DNA of 44,017 nucleotides from an uncultured Bacilli bacterium. Its GTDB lineage: Bacteria > Bacillota_I > Bacilli_A > RF39 > UBA660. Numbering within the stretch: the first letter of the stretch is position 1; each line of letters opens with the position of its first letter. The DNA lies in assembly GCA_947623735.1 (NCBI GenBank), contig CANQHE010000006.1, positions 1 through 44,017 of the forward strand, given 5' to 3'. Under the pieces are notes generated by a model. It worked only from the letters and a program-made list of their open reading frames with translations, did no database searches and had not been told where the DNA came from. The position numbers were made by a program, and so were the translations under genes. Below are positions 31,668 through 40,299 of this stretch, piece after piece.

Positions 31668-31692
31668 GTTTTGGAAATATTTTTCCAAAACT
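31660..31692 (-). terminator. Terminator of nifJ
   Basis: AGTTTTGGAAA/TTTCCAAAACT, 11 bp (31692-31682 with 31677-31667), loop of four, then TGAC and seven T. The T run doubles as the start of the next promoter's spacer. Confidence 0.85.
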
Positions 31693-31700
31693 ACTAAAAA

Positions 31701-34700
31701 TTACAAACTTTTGGAACTTTCACTTAATTTTTTATAATATGCATATCTTTTTTTAGCATACTCTATTTGACTATTAAGTAAACTTTGAGCTTTTTCTTTA
31801 TCTTTAATCTTTAAAGCATTATATCTCACTTCATTATCTAAGAATTTATCATACAAACTAAAATCAGGTTCCACATTATCCATATATAATTTTTCTTCTT
31901 TCGGATTATATCTCATAAGTAAAGTATAACCACATAAACTAGCAAGCTTCTCTTCTTCTATCGAATGTGCCATTCCGGTTTTAATTCCCTGTTCTATACA
32001 AGGAGAATAAGCAATAATTAATGCTGGACCATCATGTTCCATGGCTTCTTTCATGGCTTTTATTGCTTGTTGCATATTAGCCCCCAAACTAATACTTGCA
32101 ACATAACAATTAGGAATGCTACTAGCTAGTCTAAATAAATCTTTTTTATAAGTTTTTTTGCCCATATCCGCAAACTCCGCAACTTGTCCCATTTTACTTG
32201 CTTTGCTAGCCTGTCCTCCGGTATTTGAATACACCTCAGTATCTAAAACTAGCATCTTTACTGGTTCCCCACTATGAAGCACATGGTCTACTCCACCATA
32301 TCCAATATCATAAGCCCAACCATCACCACCGATAGCAAGCACTGTTCTTGAAGGAATAAATTTAAGTAATGTTTTTAACTTATCCGGAATATCCAAAGAT
32401 TCTAAAGCTTTTTTCACTTCCATAGTTATTTTAAAATCATTCATATTATCAATATATTTAATAAATAACTCTCTTACTTCATTAGAAACTTTATCTTTAT
32501 TATCCAGCATTATTTTTTTAATTAAATTTCTTTTACTTTTATAAGAAAGATGCATACCTAATGCAAACTCGGCATTATCTTCAAACAAAGAATTAGCCCA
32601 TGGAATTTTATATGGAGTACTTGGCGCTGACCCACCATAAATACTTGAACATCCTGTCGCATTCGCTATTACTAATTCTTCCCCATAAAGTCTTGTAATT
32701 AAATTTATATATGGAGTTTCGCCACATCCAGCACAAGCTCCACTAAACTCTAACTTTGCTTCACATAAACTAGCCCCTGCAACACTAAATTTATTTACTA
32801 ATAAAGGATTAACATAATTATTAAAATATTTATTTGCTTCCTTTTGTTTTTCTAAAGATACTTCGCCAAAATCTAAAGCTTTAACGCCATTTTTCCCAGG
32901 ACATTCTGTAATACATAAACCACATTCTGTACAATCAAATTCACTTACTAAAACTTGATAATTATAATCTTTATTAATTAAATAAGGAATCCCTACTTTA
33001 TCTTTTGCCACAAAACTTCTAATAACCGCATGGGGACAAACAAAACTACATCTTCCACACTGAATACAATTTTCTTTAATCCATTTTGGTGCTTTAGCAT
33101 TAACTCTTCTTTTTTCAAAACTACTTAACCCATTTGGAAAAGTCCCATCCATAAAAGCACTAAGTTCCGAAACTGTTAAAGTATCTCCCATTCTTCGATT
33201 AATTTTACTAATAACATCAATATTTTCTTCTTTATCTATATTATCAGACAAATTAATTTTAATTTCTTTTAAATTATCACTAGCTCTTTTTATAGCCAGA
33301 ATATTACTATTAATTACATTTTCTCCTTTAGTTTTAAAAGCTTTCTTTATATTATCCGTTAGTATTTCTATTGCCCCATCTATTCCTAATTCTTTTAAAA
33401 TTAAAAGTTCCATTATTTTACTAATTTTTCCTTTAATTCCCACTTCTGTTGCAATATCTTCAGCATTTATCGCATAAACTTTAATATTTCGAGCATTTAT
33501 TATTTTCTTATCTTTATTTGTTAAAACTTCATTTATTTCTTCTTCATTTTTACTTGTACTAATAATTAAAATACCTTTTTCTTTTAAATTATCTAGCATT
33601 TGAAATTTTTTAAAATACTCTAATTTTGTAACCACAACCATCTCAGGATTTTCTACATAAAAAGGTGCTTCAATATGTTCTTTTCCAATTCTTAAATTAC
33701 AAACTGTAACTCCTCCTGATTTTTTCGAATCATAAGAAAAATAACCATTTACAAAATAACCTTTATTTCCCATAATTTTTAAAATATCTTTTGAAGCACT
33801 AACCATTCCATCAGAACCAAAACCATATATAAGCAATTCTTGAGCATTTATATCAATTTTATATTCTTCTTTAGGTAAACTTGTATTAGTAACATCATCT
33901 ACAATTCCAATCGTAAAATTATTTTTAAGATTACCATCTAACATCGTATAAACACTTTTAATATCCCCTGGTGTTGTATTCTTACTTGAAAGCCCAAATC
34001 TTCCTCCGACAACATTTATATCAGTATCAAAAAGAGCATTAACAATATCTAAATATAAAGGTTCACCATTAGCTCCTGCTTCTTTAGTTCTATCAAGAAC
34101 CGCAATATTTTTAACACTATCAGGTAAAATATTTTTTAAATATTTAGGACTAAATGGTCGATATAATCTTACAATTACTAAACCAATTTTCTTTCCCTTT
34201 TTATTTTCTTTATCAACTACTAATTTAATTGTATCAGTAATACTTCCCATCGCCACTATCACATTTGTTGCATCTTCTGCTCCATAATAATTAAATGGTT
34301 TATAATTAGTTCCCATTATTTTATTAATCTTTTCCATATAATCATTTACTATATCTGGAAGTTTATCATAATATTTATTTCTAGCTTCACTAGTTTGAAA
34401 ATAAATATCTTCGTTAAAAGCGAGTCCTCTTTGAATACCCGCATCAATATTTAAAGCCCGATTTTTAAATTTTTCGATATCTTCCCAAGGAATAATTTCT
34501 TTTAATTTTAAAGTATCTAATTCTTTAATTGTACTTATTTCATGACTAGTTCTAAATCCATCAAAAAAATGTAAGAAAGGAATACTTCCTTTTATCGCGG
34601 ATAAATGCGCAACCGCGGCTAAATTTTGAGCATCATATACATTACTTGACGAAAGAATGGCAAAACCCGTTGCTCTTACTCCATATATATCACTATGGTC

Positions 34701-35060
34701 TCCAAAAATTGATAAAGCATTAGTGGCTACAGTCCTAGATGCCACATGTATTACTCCCGGAAGCATTTCTCCGGCAATTTTATACATATTAGGTATCATT
34801 AAAAGTAAACCTTGACTAGCTGTAAAAGTTGTTGCTAAAGCGCCACTTATTAAAGCTCCATGTAAAGCTCCCGCGGCTCCAGCTTCACTTTGCATTTCAA
34901 CTAGTTCTACTTTCGTATCAAATAAATTATTTTCTTTATTTCTTAAACTATCAATATTAGATGCCATGGGACTACTTGGCGTAATCGGATATATCGCACA
35001 TAATTCACTAAAAAAATAAGCTATATCACTACAAGCTTTATTACCATCACAAATTTTCAA
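31701..35060 (-). CDS. nifJ: Pyruvate:ferredoxin (flavodoxin) oxidoreductase
   Basis: About 1119 aa from a TTG at 35060, seven bases after AGGTGAT; the open frame reaches 35081 but lacks a ribosome site there. Homodimeric PFOR converting pyruvate and CoA to acetyl-CoA, CO2 and reduced ferredoxin. Domain I has IYPITPSSPMASNID; the transketolase-like and CoA domains follow. The two-cluster ferredoxin domain has CIQCGRCSFVCPHA and CTECGLCITECPGKNG. CAGCGETPY, ATGCSSIYGGSAPSTPY and the TPP-binding GGDGWAYDIGYGGVDH...DTEVYSNTGGQ complete it. Full length. Indicates anaerobic fermentation. Own promoter with extended -10. Confidence 0.96.
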   Translation of the reverse strand: MKICDGNKACSDIAYFFSELCAIYPITPSSPMASNIDSLRNKENNLFDTKVELVEMQSEAGAAGALHGALISGALATTFTASQGLLLMIPNMYKIAGEMLPGVIHVASRTVATNALSIFGDHSDIYGVRATGFAILSSSNVYDAQNLAAVAHLSAIKGSIPFLHFFDGFRTSHEISTIKELDTLKLKEIIPWEDIEKFKNRALNIDAGIQRGLAFNEDIYFQTSEARNKYYDKLPDIVNDYMEKINKIMGTNYKPFNYYGAEDATNVIVAMGSITDTIKLVVDKENKKGKKIGLVIVRLYRPFSPKYLKNILPDSVKNIAVLDRTKEAGANGEPLYLDIVNALFDTDINVVGGRFGLSSKNTTPGDIKSVYTMLDGNLKNNFTIGIVDDVTNTSLPKEEYKIDINAQELLIYGFGSDGMVSASKDILKIMGNKGYFVNGYFSYDSKKSGGVTVCNLRIGKEHIEAPFYVENPEMVVVTKLEYFKKFQMLDNLKEKGILIISTSKNEEEINEVLTNKDKKIINARNIKVYAINAEDIATEVGIKGKISKIMELLILKELGIDGAIEILTDNIKKAFKTKGENVINSNILAIKRASDNLKEIKINLSDNIDKEENIDVISKINRRMGDTLTVSELSAFMDGTFPNGLSSFEKRRVNAKAPKWIKENCIQCGRCSFVCPHAVIRSFVAKDKVGIPYLINKDYNYQVLVSEFDCTECGLCITECPGKNGVKALDFGEVSLEKQKEANKYFNNYVNPLLVNKFSVAGASLCEAKLEFSGACAGCGETPYINLITRLYGEELVIANATGCSSIYGGSAPSTPYKIPWANSLFEDNAEFALGMHLSYKSKRNLIKKIMLDNKDKVSNEVRELFIKYIDNMNDFKITMEVKKALESLDIPDKLKTLLKFIPSRTVLAIGGDGWAYDIGYGGVDHVLHSGEPVKMLVLDTEVYSNTGGQASKASKMGQVAEFADMGKKTYKKDLFRLASSIPNCYVASISLGANMQQAIKAMKEAMEHDGPALIIAYSPCIEQGIKTGMAHSIEEEKLASLCGYTLLMRYNPKEEKLYMDNVEPDFSLYDKFLDNEVRYNALKIKDKEKAQSLLNSQIEYAKKRYAYYKKLSESSKSL

Positions 35061-35080
35061 AATAGCATCACCTATTATCA

Positions 35081-35109
35081 ATTATACCATGATTTATATT
35101 ATCTCGCAA
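35081..35109 (-). promoter_or_regulatory. Promoter of nifJ
   Basis: Minus strand: TTGCGA (35109-35104), 17-base spacer ending ATGG, TATAAT (35086-35081), with extended -10. Confidence 0.65.
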
Positions 35110-35113
35110 TTAA

Positions 35114-35608
35114 TTATTTATAAAGACCGACGACAACTTTTTTTGGTGCGACACTTTTTAAAACTATCGCCCCTGCTCCAATCGTTACGCCTTCTCCAAT
35201 AACAATATTCCCTAAAACTATTGCTCCCGCGCCAATAACAACATTATCTTTAATTGTCGGATGTCTTTTTATCTTTTCTTTACCAGTTCCACCCAAAGTA
35301 ACACCATGATATATCATTACATTATCCCCAATTATTGCTGTTTCTCCAATTACTACTCCCATCCCATGGTCAATAAAAAAATTCTTTCCAATCGTCGCTC
35401 CGGGATGTATTTCTATTCCAGTTCTCTTCTTAGCTTTTTCACTTATTAATCTTGCTAAAAAATAAAACTTATGTAAATAAAGAAAGTGTGCTATTTTATA
35501 ATATATATAAACTTTAAAAAAAGGATAAACTAAAACTTCTAAGTTACTATGTATCGCAGGGTCTTTACTTCGTATTAATCTAATTAAATCTTTAAAAAAT
35601 TTTATCAT
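35114..35608 (-). CDS. cysE: Serine O-acetyltransferase (short Firmicute form)
   Basis: A 164-aa left-handed beta-helix acetyltransferase making O-acetylserine for cysteine synthesis. A helical N-terminus ([20 protein letters not shown]) is followed by hexapeptide repeats beginning [55 protein letters not shown], and [20 protein letters not shown]. Catalytic His residues are in HPGA, DHGMG and YHGV. The usual ending VVGNPAK is replaced by VVVGLYK and stop, a shortened tail. It probably still acts. It lies upstream of nifJ but nifJ has its own promoter. The nearby desulfurase genes use the cysteine made here. Confidence 0.88.
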   Translation of the reverse strand: MIKFFKDLIRLIRSKDPAIHSNLEVLVYPFFKVYIYYKIAHFLYLHKFYFLARLISEKAKKRTGIEIHPGATIGKNFFIDHGMGVVIGETAIIGDNVMIYHGVTLGGTGKEKIKRHPTIKDNVVIGAGAIVLGNIVIGEGVTIGAGAIVLKSVAPKKVVVGLYK

Positions 35609-35650
35609 TTAAAATCACACTATAATATATGTTTAAATTTATAAAAAGCC

Positions 35651-35676
35651 AAAAAAAAGAATAGCCTCACTATTCT
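35651..35676 (-). terminator. Terminator of the YebC-family gene
   Basis: AGAATAG/CTATTCT stem (35676-35670 with 35664-35658), five-base loop, and eight T on the minus strand; it overlaps the stop region. Confidence 0.82.
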
Positions 35677-36395
35677 AAAAAATTATCTACATTATGATAT
35701 ATTTCAGTTACATCTTCAATTTCATCAAGCATTTTATAAAGTTTACTAAATACTTCTAAATCTTCATCATTTAACTTAACTCTATTTTTAGGATACATTC
35801 CTACTTCATCAATTATATAATTAATATTATTATCAATTCTTTCTAATATATCTTTAACTTTATTAATATCATTAGGTTCTACACTTATTGTAAGATTACC
35901 ATCTAAAGTCTCAAAATCAACTGGTTCAATTCCTTCTTCTAAAAGCGCTTCAAATATTTCTTCTTCTTTATTTGTTTTAAAAGTTACTATTGCTAAATAA
36001 TCATAATTATAAGTAACACTATTAGTAACTCCTAAACTTTTATTAACTTTATTAAAAGCCGCTCTAACCATTCCCACCGTTCTATTAACATTATCTGTTA
36101 AAGTTTTAATAATTAAAGTTGAAGCTCCGGGACCAAATCCTTCATAAATAACTTCATGATAATCTTCTCCCCCTATTCCTTTAGCTTTTTCAATTGCCCG
36201 ATTTATAATATCACTAGGAACTTGCTCTTTCCGTGCTTTTTCCACTACTCTTTTTAAAAATACATTACTTTCTAACTCTGGAACTCCTTTTTTCGCGGCT
36301 AAATATATTTCTTTCGCAAAATTCGAATAAAGCTTAGCTTTCATTGCTCCTGTCTTTTGAATACTAGCTTTTCTAACTTCATAAGCTCGTCCCAT
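35670..36395 (-). CDS. YebC/PmpR-family protein (TACO1 homologue)
   Basis: A 241-aa member of the YebC family. MGRAYEVRKASIQKTGAMKA, LKRVVEKARKEQVPSDIINR, the YEGFGPGASTLIIKTLTDN core and NRTVGMVRAAFNK are conserved. Historically annotated as transcriptional regulators; YebC proteins have more recently been linked to translation of difficult sequences such as proline-rich stretches. In this organism that could matter for the Pro-rich collagen-like protein, which is my inference only. It has the GRAYE variant start typical of one Firmicute clade. Promoter 36422-36450. Confidence 0.92.
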   Translation of the reverse strand: MGRAYEVRKASIQKTGAMKAKLYSNFAKEIYLAAKKGVPELESNVFLKRVVEKARKEQVPSDIINRAIEKAKGIGGEDYHEVIYEGFGPGASTLIIKTLTDNVNRTVGMVRAAFNKVNKSLGVTNSVTYNYDYLAIVTFKTNKEEEIFEALLEEGIEPVDFETLDGNLTISVEPNDINKVKDILERIDNNINYIIDEVGMYPKNRVKLNDEDLEVFSKLYKMLDEIEDVTEIYHNVDNFLE

Positions 36396-36421
36396 AAATA
36401 ATCCCTCCTAAAAACTTAATC

Positions 36422-36450
36422 ATTATAACACTTAAAACTAATTTCGTCTA
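36422..36450 (-). promoter_or_regulatory. Probable promoter of the YebC-family gene
   Basis: Minus strand: weak TAGACG (36450-36445), 17-base spacer ending in TGT, TATAAT (36427-36422), extended -10. Confidence 0.55.
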
Positions 36451-36464
36451 GTTATTTATGATAC

Positions 36465-37514
36465 TTAAATTAAACCTTTAAGTTTTCTAACATAATCATA
36501 TATAAAATGTTTCTTTTTATATTTTTTCTTAATTAATCTTATAACTTTTCCCACTTTATATATTTGATAATAATTAATCCCCTCTTTTTCCATAATATAT
36601 TCTATTGCTCTTATAGTTGTTTCTTTATAATTTTCTCCTTTAAAAAATAATCTTACTCTATTATATGTTTGTCCACTTACTTTTCTATTTATATAATTAT
36701 AATAATTTTCACTTTTTCTTTTAAAAACAAATTTCTCTCCATCTAAATTCTTAAGGACCCTAATTCCATCATAATATCCCATTTTAATATTCTCAATTAC
36801 TCTATTTTTATCCAAATCCATTACTTTTCCTAAACTTCTTTTAGATTCAATTACTGTAACATTAGCATCCTCCGGATATTTCCGATGAAAGCCAATTCCT
36901 TTTACTTTCACTAAATAAATCTTATCATAACCTTTTCTAATTAATTCATTTACCGGTCCTAAATCATAAAAACCTCCATCTAAATAATAATTATCATCAA
37001 TTAATTTCTCTCTTCTAAATATCGGTAAACTAGAACTAGCCAAAATATAATCTTTAATTTTATCTTTATCCATATCTTTTTTCCATAAATAAAGAGGTTT
37101 TAAATCTTTAAATCTAACCGTACATATTCCAAAATCAATTTTACTATTAAATAACTTATCTTTATCTAAATTTTCTTCAATAACTTTTTTTAAGCCATCA
37201 AACAAAATCCCTTTATTAGCAATTATTCCTAAAATACTCGTAATCGATAATTTAAAAAAATTTATATTAATATCTTTATCCACCATCGCTTTAATAAAAT
37301 CATCAGAAAAACCAAAAACATGTCCCATTGATAGTTTTCGCCATATCTTCGGTAATTTATAACCTTCTCCACTAGCAATCACCGCACCATTTAAAGCCCC
37401 AATACTAGTTCCAATTACCCCATCAATATTAATTCCACATTCCCACATTGCCATATAAGCTCCCGCTTCATATGAACCTCTAACTCCGCCCCCTTCAAGC
37501 ACCAGTCCTGTCAT
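36465..37514 (-). CDS. Patatin-like phospholipase
   Basis: A 349-aa patatin-family lipid acyl hydrolase. The oxyanion loop GLVLEGGGVRGSYEAGAYMA lies at residues 3-22, the nucleophile in VIGTSIGALNGAV (GxSxG, about residue 38), and the catalytic Asp in YYLDGGFYDLGPV. The Ser-Asp dyad is therefore complete. A basic C-terminal tail (KKKYKKKHFIYDYVRKL) could touch membrane phospholipids. Similar to YlbK/RssA-like bacterial patatins of this size (RssA group with DUF6363-like C-terminus). The start overlaps the upstream SDR gene by four bases (ATGA), so it is the third gene of a coupled operon. Confidence 0.9.
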   Translation of the reverse strand: MTGLVLEGGGVRGSYEAGAYMAMWECGINIDGVIGTSIGALNGAVIASGEGYKLPKIWRKLSMGHVFGFSDDFIKAMVDKDININFFKLSITSILGIIANKGILFDGLKKVIEENLDKDKLFNSKIDFGICTVRFKDLKPLYLWKKDMDKDKIKDYILASSSLPIFRREKLIDDNYYLDGGFYDLGPVNELIRKGYDKIYLVKVKGIGFHRKYPEDANVTVIESKRSLGKVMDLDKNRVIENIKMGYYDGIRVLKNLDGEKFVFKRKSENYYNYINRKVSGQTYNRVRLFFKGENYKETTIRAIEYIMEKEGINYYQIYKVGKVIRLIKKKYKKKHFIYDYVRKLKGLI

Positions 37515-38500
37515 TTATTTTTCTTCCTTACTAAAAAACGCCATGGTTTAGTAATAATATTTTTAATTTTTTGTTCATGTCTAAGTATAAATACAAAAGG
37601 TTTAGCCATTAATATTGCTAAATATCTTCCCTTTTTAGTTCTTTTAAGTCGCATATAATAAGAAGATAAAGAATCACTTCTAAATTCTAAAATATCATTT
37701 AACTTATCCCCATCAGTATAAATATGCGTATAAAAATTCTTATCCATAAAAAACAAATTTGCTAAATATTTAATACTTAATCCATATATATTTAAAACAT
37801 TTGCTAAAATATTCGCATACGTATCCCGCATACTTTCTCCTCCGGTTGCATTAAATATTTTTCTATTTAACTCTTTCCCATGATTAATCGCACTCACAAA
37901 TAAATAAGCGGCATCATTATCAGTTATAGCTTCTACCATCCTATTTCTTTTACCATTATACATAAAAGCTCCACTTTTAGGATTACATAAAACCAAAGGA
38001 AGGCGAAGAATCGTATAATTCTTAAGTTTACTTTGAATCAACTTTTCGCATTTCTTTTTATTATTACTATAATAATCAATCGGTAAAATATTTATTTTAC
38101 TAGTAACACTTGCTTCACTTATATCGCCATACAAAGTCGTTGATGAAGCATAAATCAAAAAACATTCCGGATTATAAAAATTTATCGCTTTAATAATATT
38201 TTCTGTTCCATTATATTCGACTAATCTACTTATATCTTTTTTAATATCCGCAAGCGGAGGAAGTACCCCCGCTAAATGAATAATATAATCTTGGTCTTTA
38301 ACTAAAGCTTCCATTAAAACATTATCATTTATATCTCCAAATATTAAATTTACTCTTCTTCTATATTTTCTAAGTTTCTTTTGATTATCTTTACTTCTTA
38401 AATCAAGCGCGGTAATTTCATATTTCCCTTCACTAAGTAAATATTTAATTACTTTTATTCCTATAGCACCTGAAGCACCTGTAACTAATACTCTTTTCAT
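37511..38500 (-). CDS. NAD-dependent epimerase/dehydratase (extended SDR)
   Basis: A 329-aa Rossmann protein. NAD site VLVTGASGAIGIKVIKYL (residues 4-21), acidic DLRS at the end of strand 2, FGDIND, and YIIHLAGVLPP. The active-site pattern is IYASSTTLYGD with YYSNNKKKCE as the YxxxK motif. The C-terminal third is basic and contains a hydrophobic segment (GRYLAILMAKPFVFIL), possibly membrane-associated. The substrate is likely a nucleotide sugar or lipid-linked group, but unproven. It lies 11 bases after the ZIP gene and overlaps the patatin gene, giving an operon ZIP-SDR-patatin. Confidence 0.85.
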   Translation of the reverse strand: MKRVLVTGASGAIGIKVIKYLLSEGKYEITALDLRSKDNQKKLRKYRRRVNLIFGDINDNVLMEALVKDQDYIIHLAGVLPPLADIKKDISRLVEYNGTENIIKAINFYNPECFLIYASSTTLYGDISEASVTSKINILPIDYYSNNKKKCEKLIQSKLKNYTILRLPLVLCNPKSGAFMYNGKRNRMVEAITDNDAAYLFVSAINHGKELNRKIFNATGGESMRDTYANILANVLNIYGLSIKYLANLFFMDKNFYTHIYTDGDKLNDILEFRSDSLSSYYMRLKRTKKGRYLAILMAKPFVFILRHEQKIKNIITKPWRFLVRKKNK

Positions 38501-38511
38501 CTTCTACTCCT

Positions 38512-39264
38512 TTATATTAAAAACGAAATAATTAATATCCCTATACCTGATATTAATCCCCATATTGTTTCTTTCTTTTTTATTTCTTCTTTAACTTCTG
38601 GTAATAACTCAAATAAAGCAATATATATAATCATTCCTAAAGTTATAGCCATTATCACTCCTAATATTAAATTACTTACATTTCCTACAATTAAAAATAT
38701 TAAACTACCTATCGTTCCCGAAAAAGTAAGTAAAAATATTAATAATTTATTATTTTTTTCATCTATTGTACTAAATATATGTGTCCCTAAAGGTAAATTA
38801 TGAAGGATAACTGACAATGCTAAAAGTAAACCCATCTTAAATTCATTTATAGTTACGCCATATATCATAAATCCTTCTAAAGCATTATGTAATATTAAAC
38901 TAATTATCGTTAATTTTCCAATATGATGCAAATGATTTTGATGTTCTACTTTATTATCATTATGTTCTTTATGTTTATGCGTATGACTTGGTACTAATAA
39001 ATCCAACATTTTTAAAATCATAAATCCCAATATTATAAAAATAAGTGCCATAATTATTCCATTACCAATCGCATATTCATCAAGTAATTCTAGTATTTCT
39101 GGACCTAAATCTAAAATAATTAATCCCAGCATAATTATTAAAGCTAGTCCCCCACTAAAATGGTTTAACTTATCTTTATCTTTAATACTCCTAGATATTA
39201 CTCCCCCCACTAGAAAAAATAAACCTGTAATAATAGTTAAAATTATTGCATATACTTTATCCAA
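38512..39264 (-). CDS. ZIP-family metal transporter
   Basis: A 250-aa membrane protein with about eight helices. The metal-binding helices IV and V carry SLILHNALEGFMIYG (HNxxEG) and SVILHNLPLGTHIFS (HNxPxG), the ZIP hallmark. A His-rich cytoplasmic loop (SHTHKHKEHN and EHQNHLHHIG) precedes helix IV. It is likely to import zinc or another divalent cation. First gene of the operon with the SDR and patatin genes. SD-like GGTGAAT precedes the TTG/ATG region; the ATG-type start gives MDKVYAIIL. The window's ZnuA-like protein has lost its ligands, so this may be a main zinc route encoded here. Confidence 0.9.
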   Translation of the reverse strand: MDKVYAIILTIITGLFFLVGGVISRSIKDKDKLNHFSGGLALIIMLGLIILDLGPEILELLDEYAIGNGIIMALIFIILGFMILKMLDLLVPSHTHKHKEHNDNKVEHQNHLHHIGKLTIISLILHNALEGFMIYGVTINEFKMGLLLALSVILHNLPLGTHIFSTIDEKNNKLLIFLLTFSGTIGSLIFLIVGNVSNLILGVIMAITLGMIIYIALFELLPEVKEEIKKKETIWGLISGIGILIISFLI

Positions 39265-39370
39265 GTGTATTCACCCATTTCCTATTCTTAATTATACCTT
39301 TATTTTACCATTAAAGCAAGAACAAAGAAAAAGTATTTTAACTTCTATTACTTTAATTTTCATGCCACAA

Positions 39371-39404
39371 AAAAACTCAAGCCATTTTTTAAATTTGAGT
39401 TTTT
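39371..39404 (-). terminator. Terminator after the YIP1-like gene
   Basis: AAAAACTCAA/TTGAGTTTTT, 10 bp (39371-39380 with 39395-39404); symmetric, with T runs on both strands. It lies just after the stop of the zinc-ribbon/YIP1-like gene on the minus strand. Confidence 0.85.
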
Positions 39405-39418
39405 TATATCCTATTTAA

Positions 39419-40279
39419 TTACCAATTAAAGATATCATCTAAATCAGAATCGTAGCTACTACTACTACTTGAATACTTAGAAGCAGTATCATTATAAACA
39501 TCTTTACCTACACTTACAAATAAATTAAAGATAAAGATAACGGCGATTATTACTTCTATTACTATCCAAGCAATAAGTGCGGTTGTAATTGCATAACTCT
39601 TTTTGTTTTCTTGAATTTTTGTTGCCTCTGCAAATCCTAAGATATAATGGAAGAAACAAGCAACTCCAACTACACAACCTATTAATGCTCCAACCCAAGA
39701 TAAGATATCTAGATAATATAAAATAGCCATAAGTAAGTTTGTAAATACTGTTGGTGCCATACTAGTTGTATATAAACTTATTGCTTTTTTAAAATCAAAC
39801 TCTCTACCTCCAAATATCTTTGAACTTAAGAAAGTACAAACTATTGGAATAAATGCTAATAAGAAATAAATAATTGTCACATATAAGAATATCTTTAAAT
39901 AAGGAATTTCGATATAATCATTAATATCCGCTCTTGCTGCTCCATTTATTAAAGCAATTATTGATGCAAAAGCTCCCATTATAAATAAGGCATAAGATAT
40001 ACTTATCGCAACAAGCATAATCATGTTACTCTTAATATCTTTCTTTTGAACTTCTTCTCTTACAGTTGATGCTGGTTTCTTATACATATTAAGTACTGTA
40101 TCTAAAAAACCTTTCCCATAAGAAGCAATCGCTTGGGTATTTACACCAGATGTTGCCGCTGGTTTAGCTTCTTCACAATTACAAACTTCCCCTTCACTTA
40201 ATTCTCTTCCGCACTTTGTACAAAATCTTTTTTCTACTTGAACTTCAGTAGACTTCTTATCTTTCTTTTCTTCAGCCAT
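39419..40279 (-). CDS. Zinc-ribbon membrane protein with YIP1-like domain
   Basis: A 286-aa protein. Residues about 18-36 form a zinc ribbon (FCTKCGRELSEGEVCNCEE, four Cys). A linker with Ala/Thr leads to a helix (FLDTVLNMYKKPASTVREEV) and then about five membrane helices from residue 83 to 260, resembling YIP1/DUF1189-like domains. The acidic tail is Ser/Asp-rich. SD AAAGGAG precedes the ATG. It lies 20 bases after the zinc-ribbon/NPCBM gene, so the two are co-transcribed. Function unknown; zinc ribbons on membrane proteins of this type are common in gut Firmicutes. Confidence 0.75.
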   Translation of the reverse strand: MAEEKKDKKSTEVQVEKRFCTKCGRELSEGEVCNCEEAKPAATSGVNTQAIASYGKGFLDTVLNMYKKPASTVREEVQKKDIKSNMIMLVAISISYALFIMGAFASIIALINGAARADINDYIEIPYLKIFLYVTIIYFLLAFIPIVCTFLSSKIFGGREFDFKKAISLYTTSMAPTVFTNLLMAILYYLDILSWVGALIGCVVGVACFFHYILGFAEATKIQENKKSYAITTALIAWIVIEVIIAVIFIFNLFVSVGKDVYNDTASKYSSSSSSYDSDLDDIFNW

Positions 40280-40299
40280 TTTAACTCACACTCCTTTTT

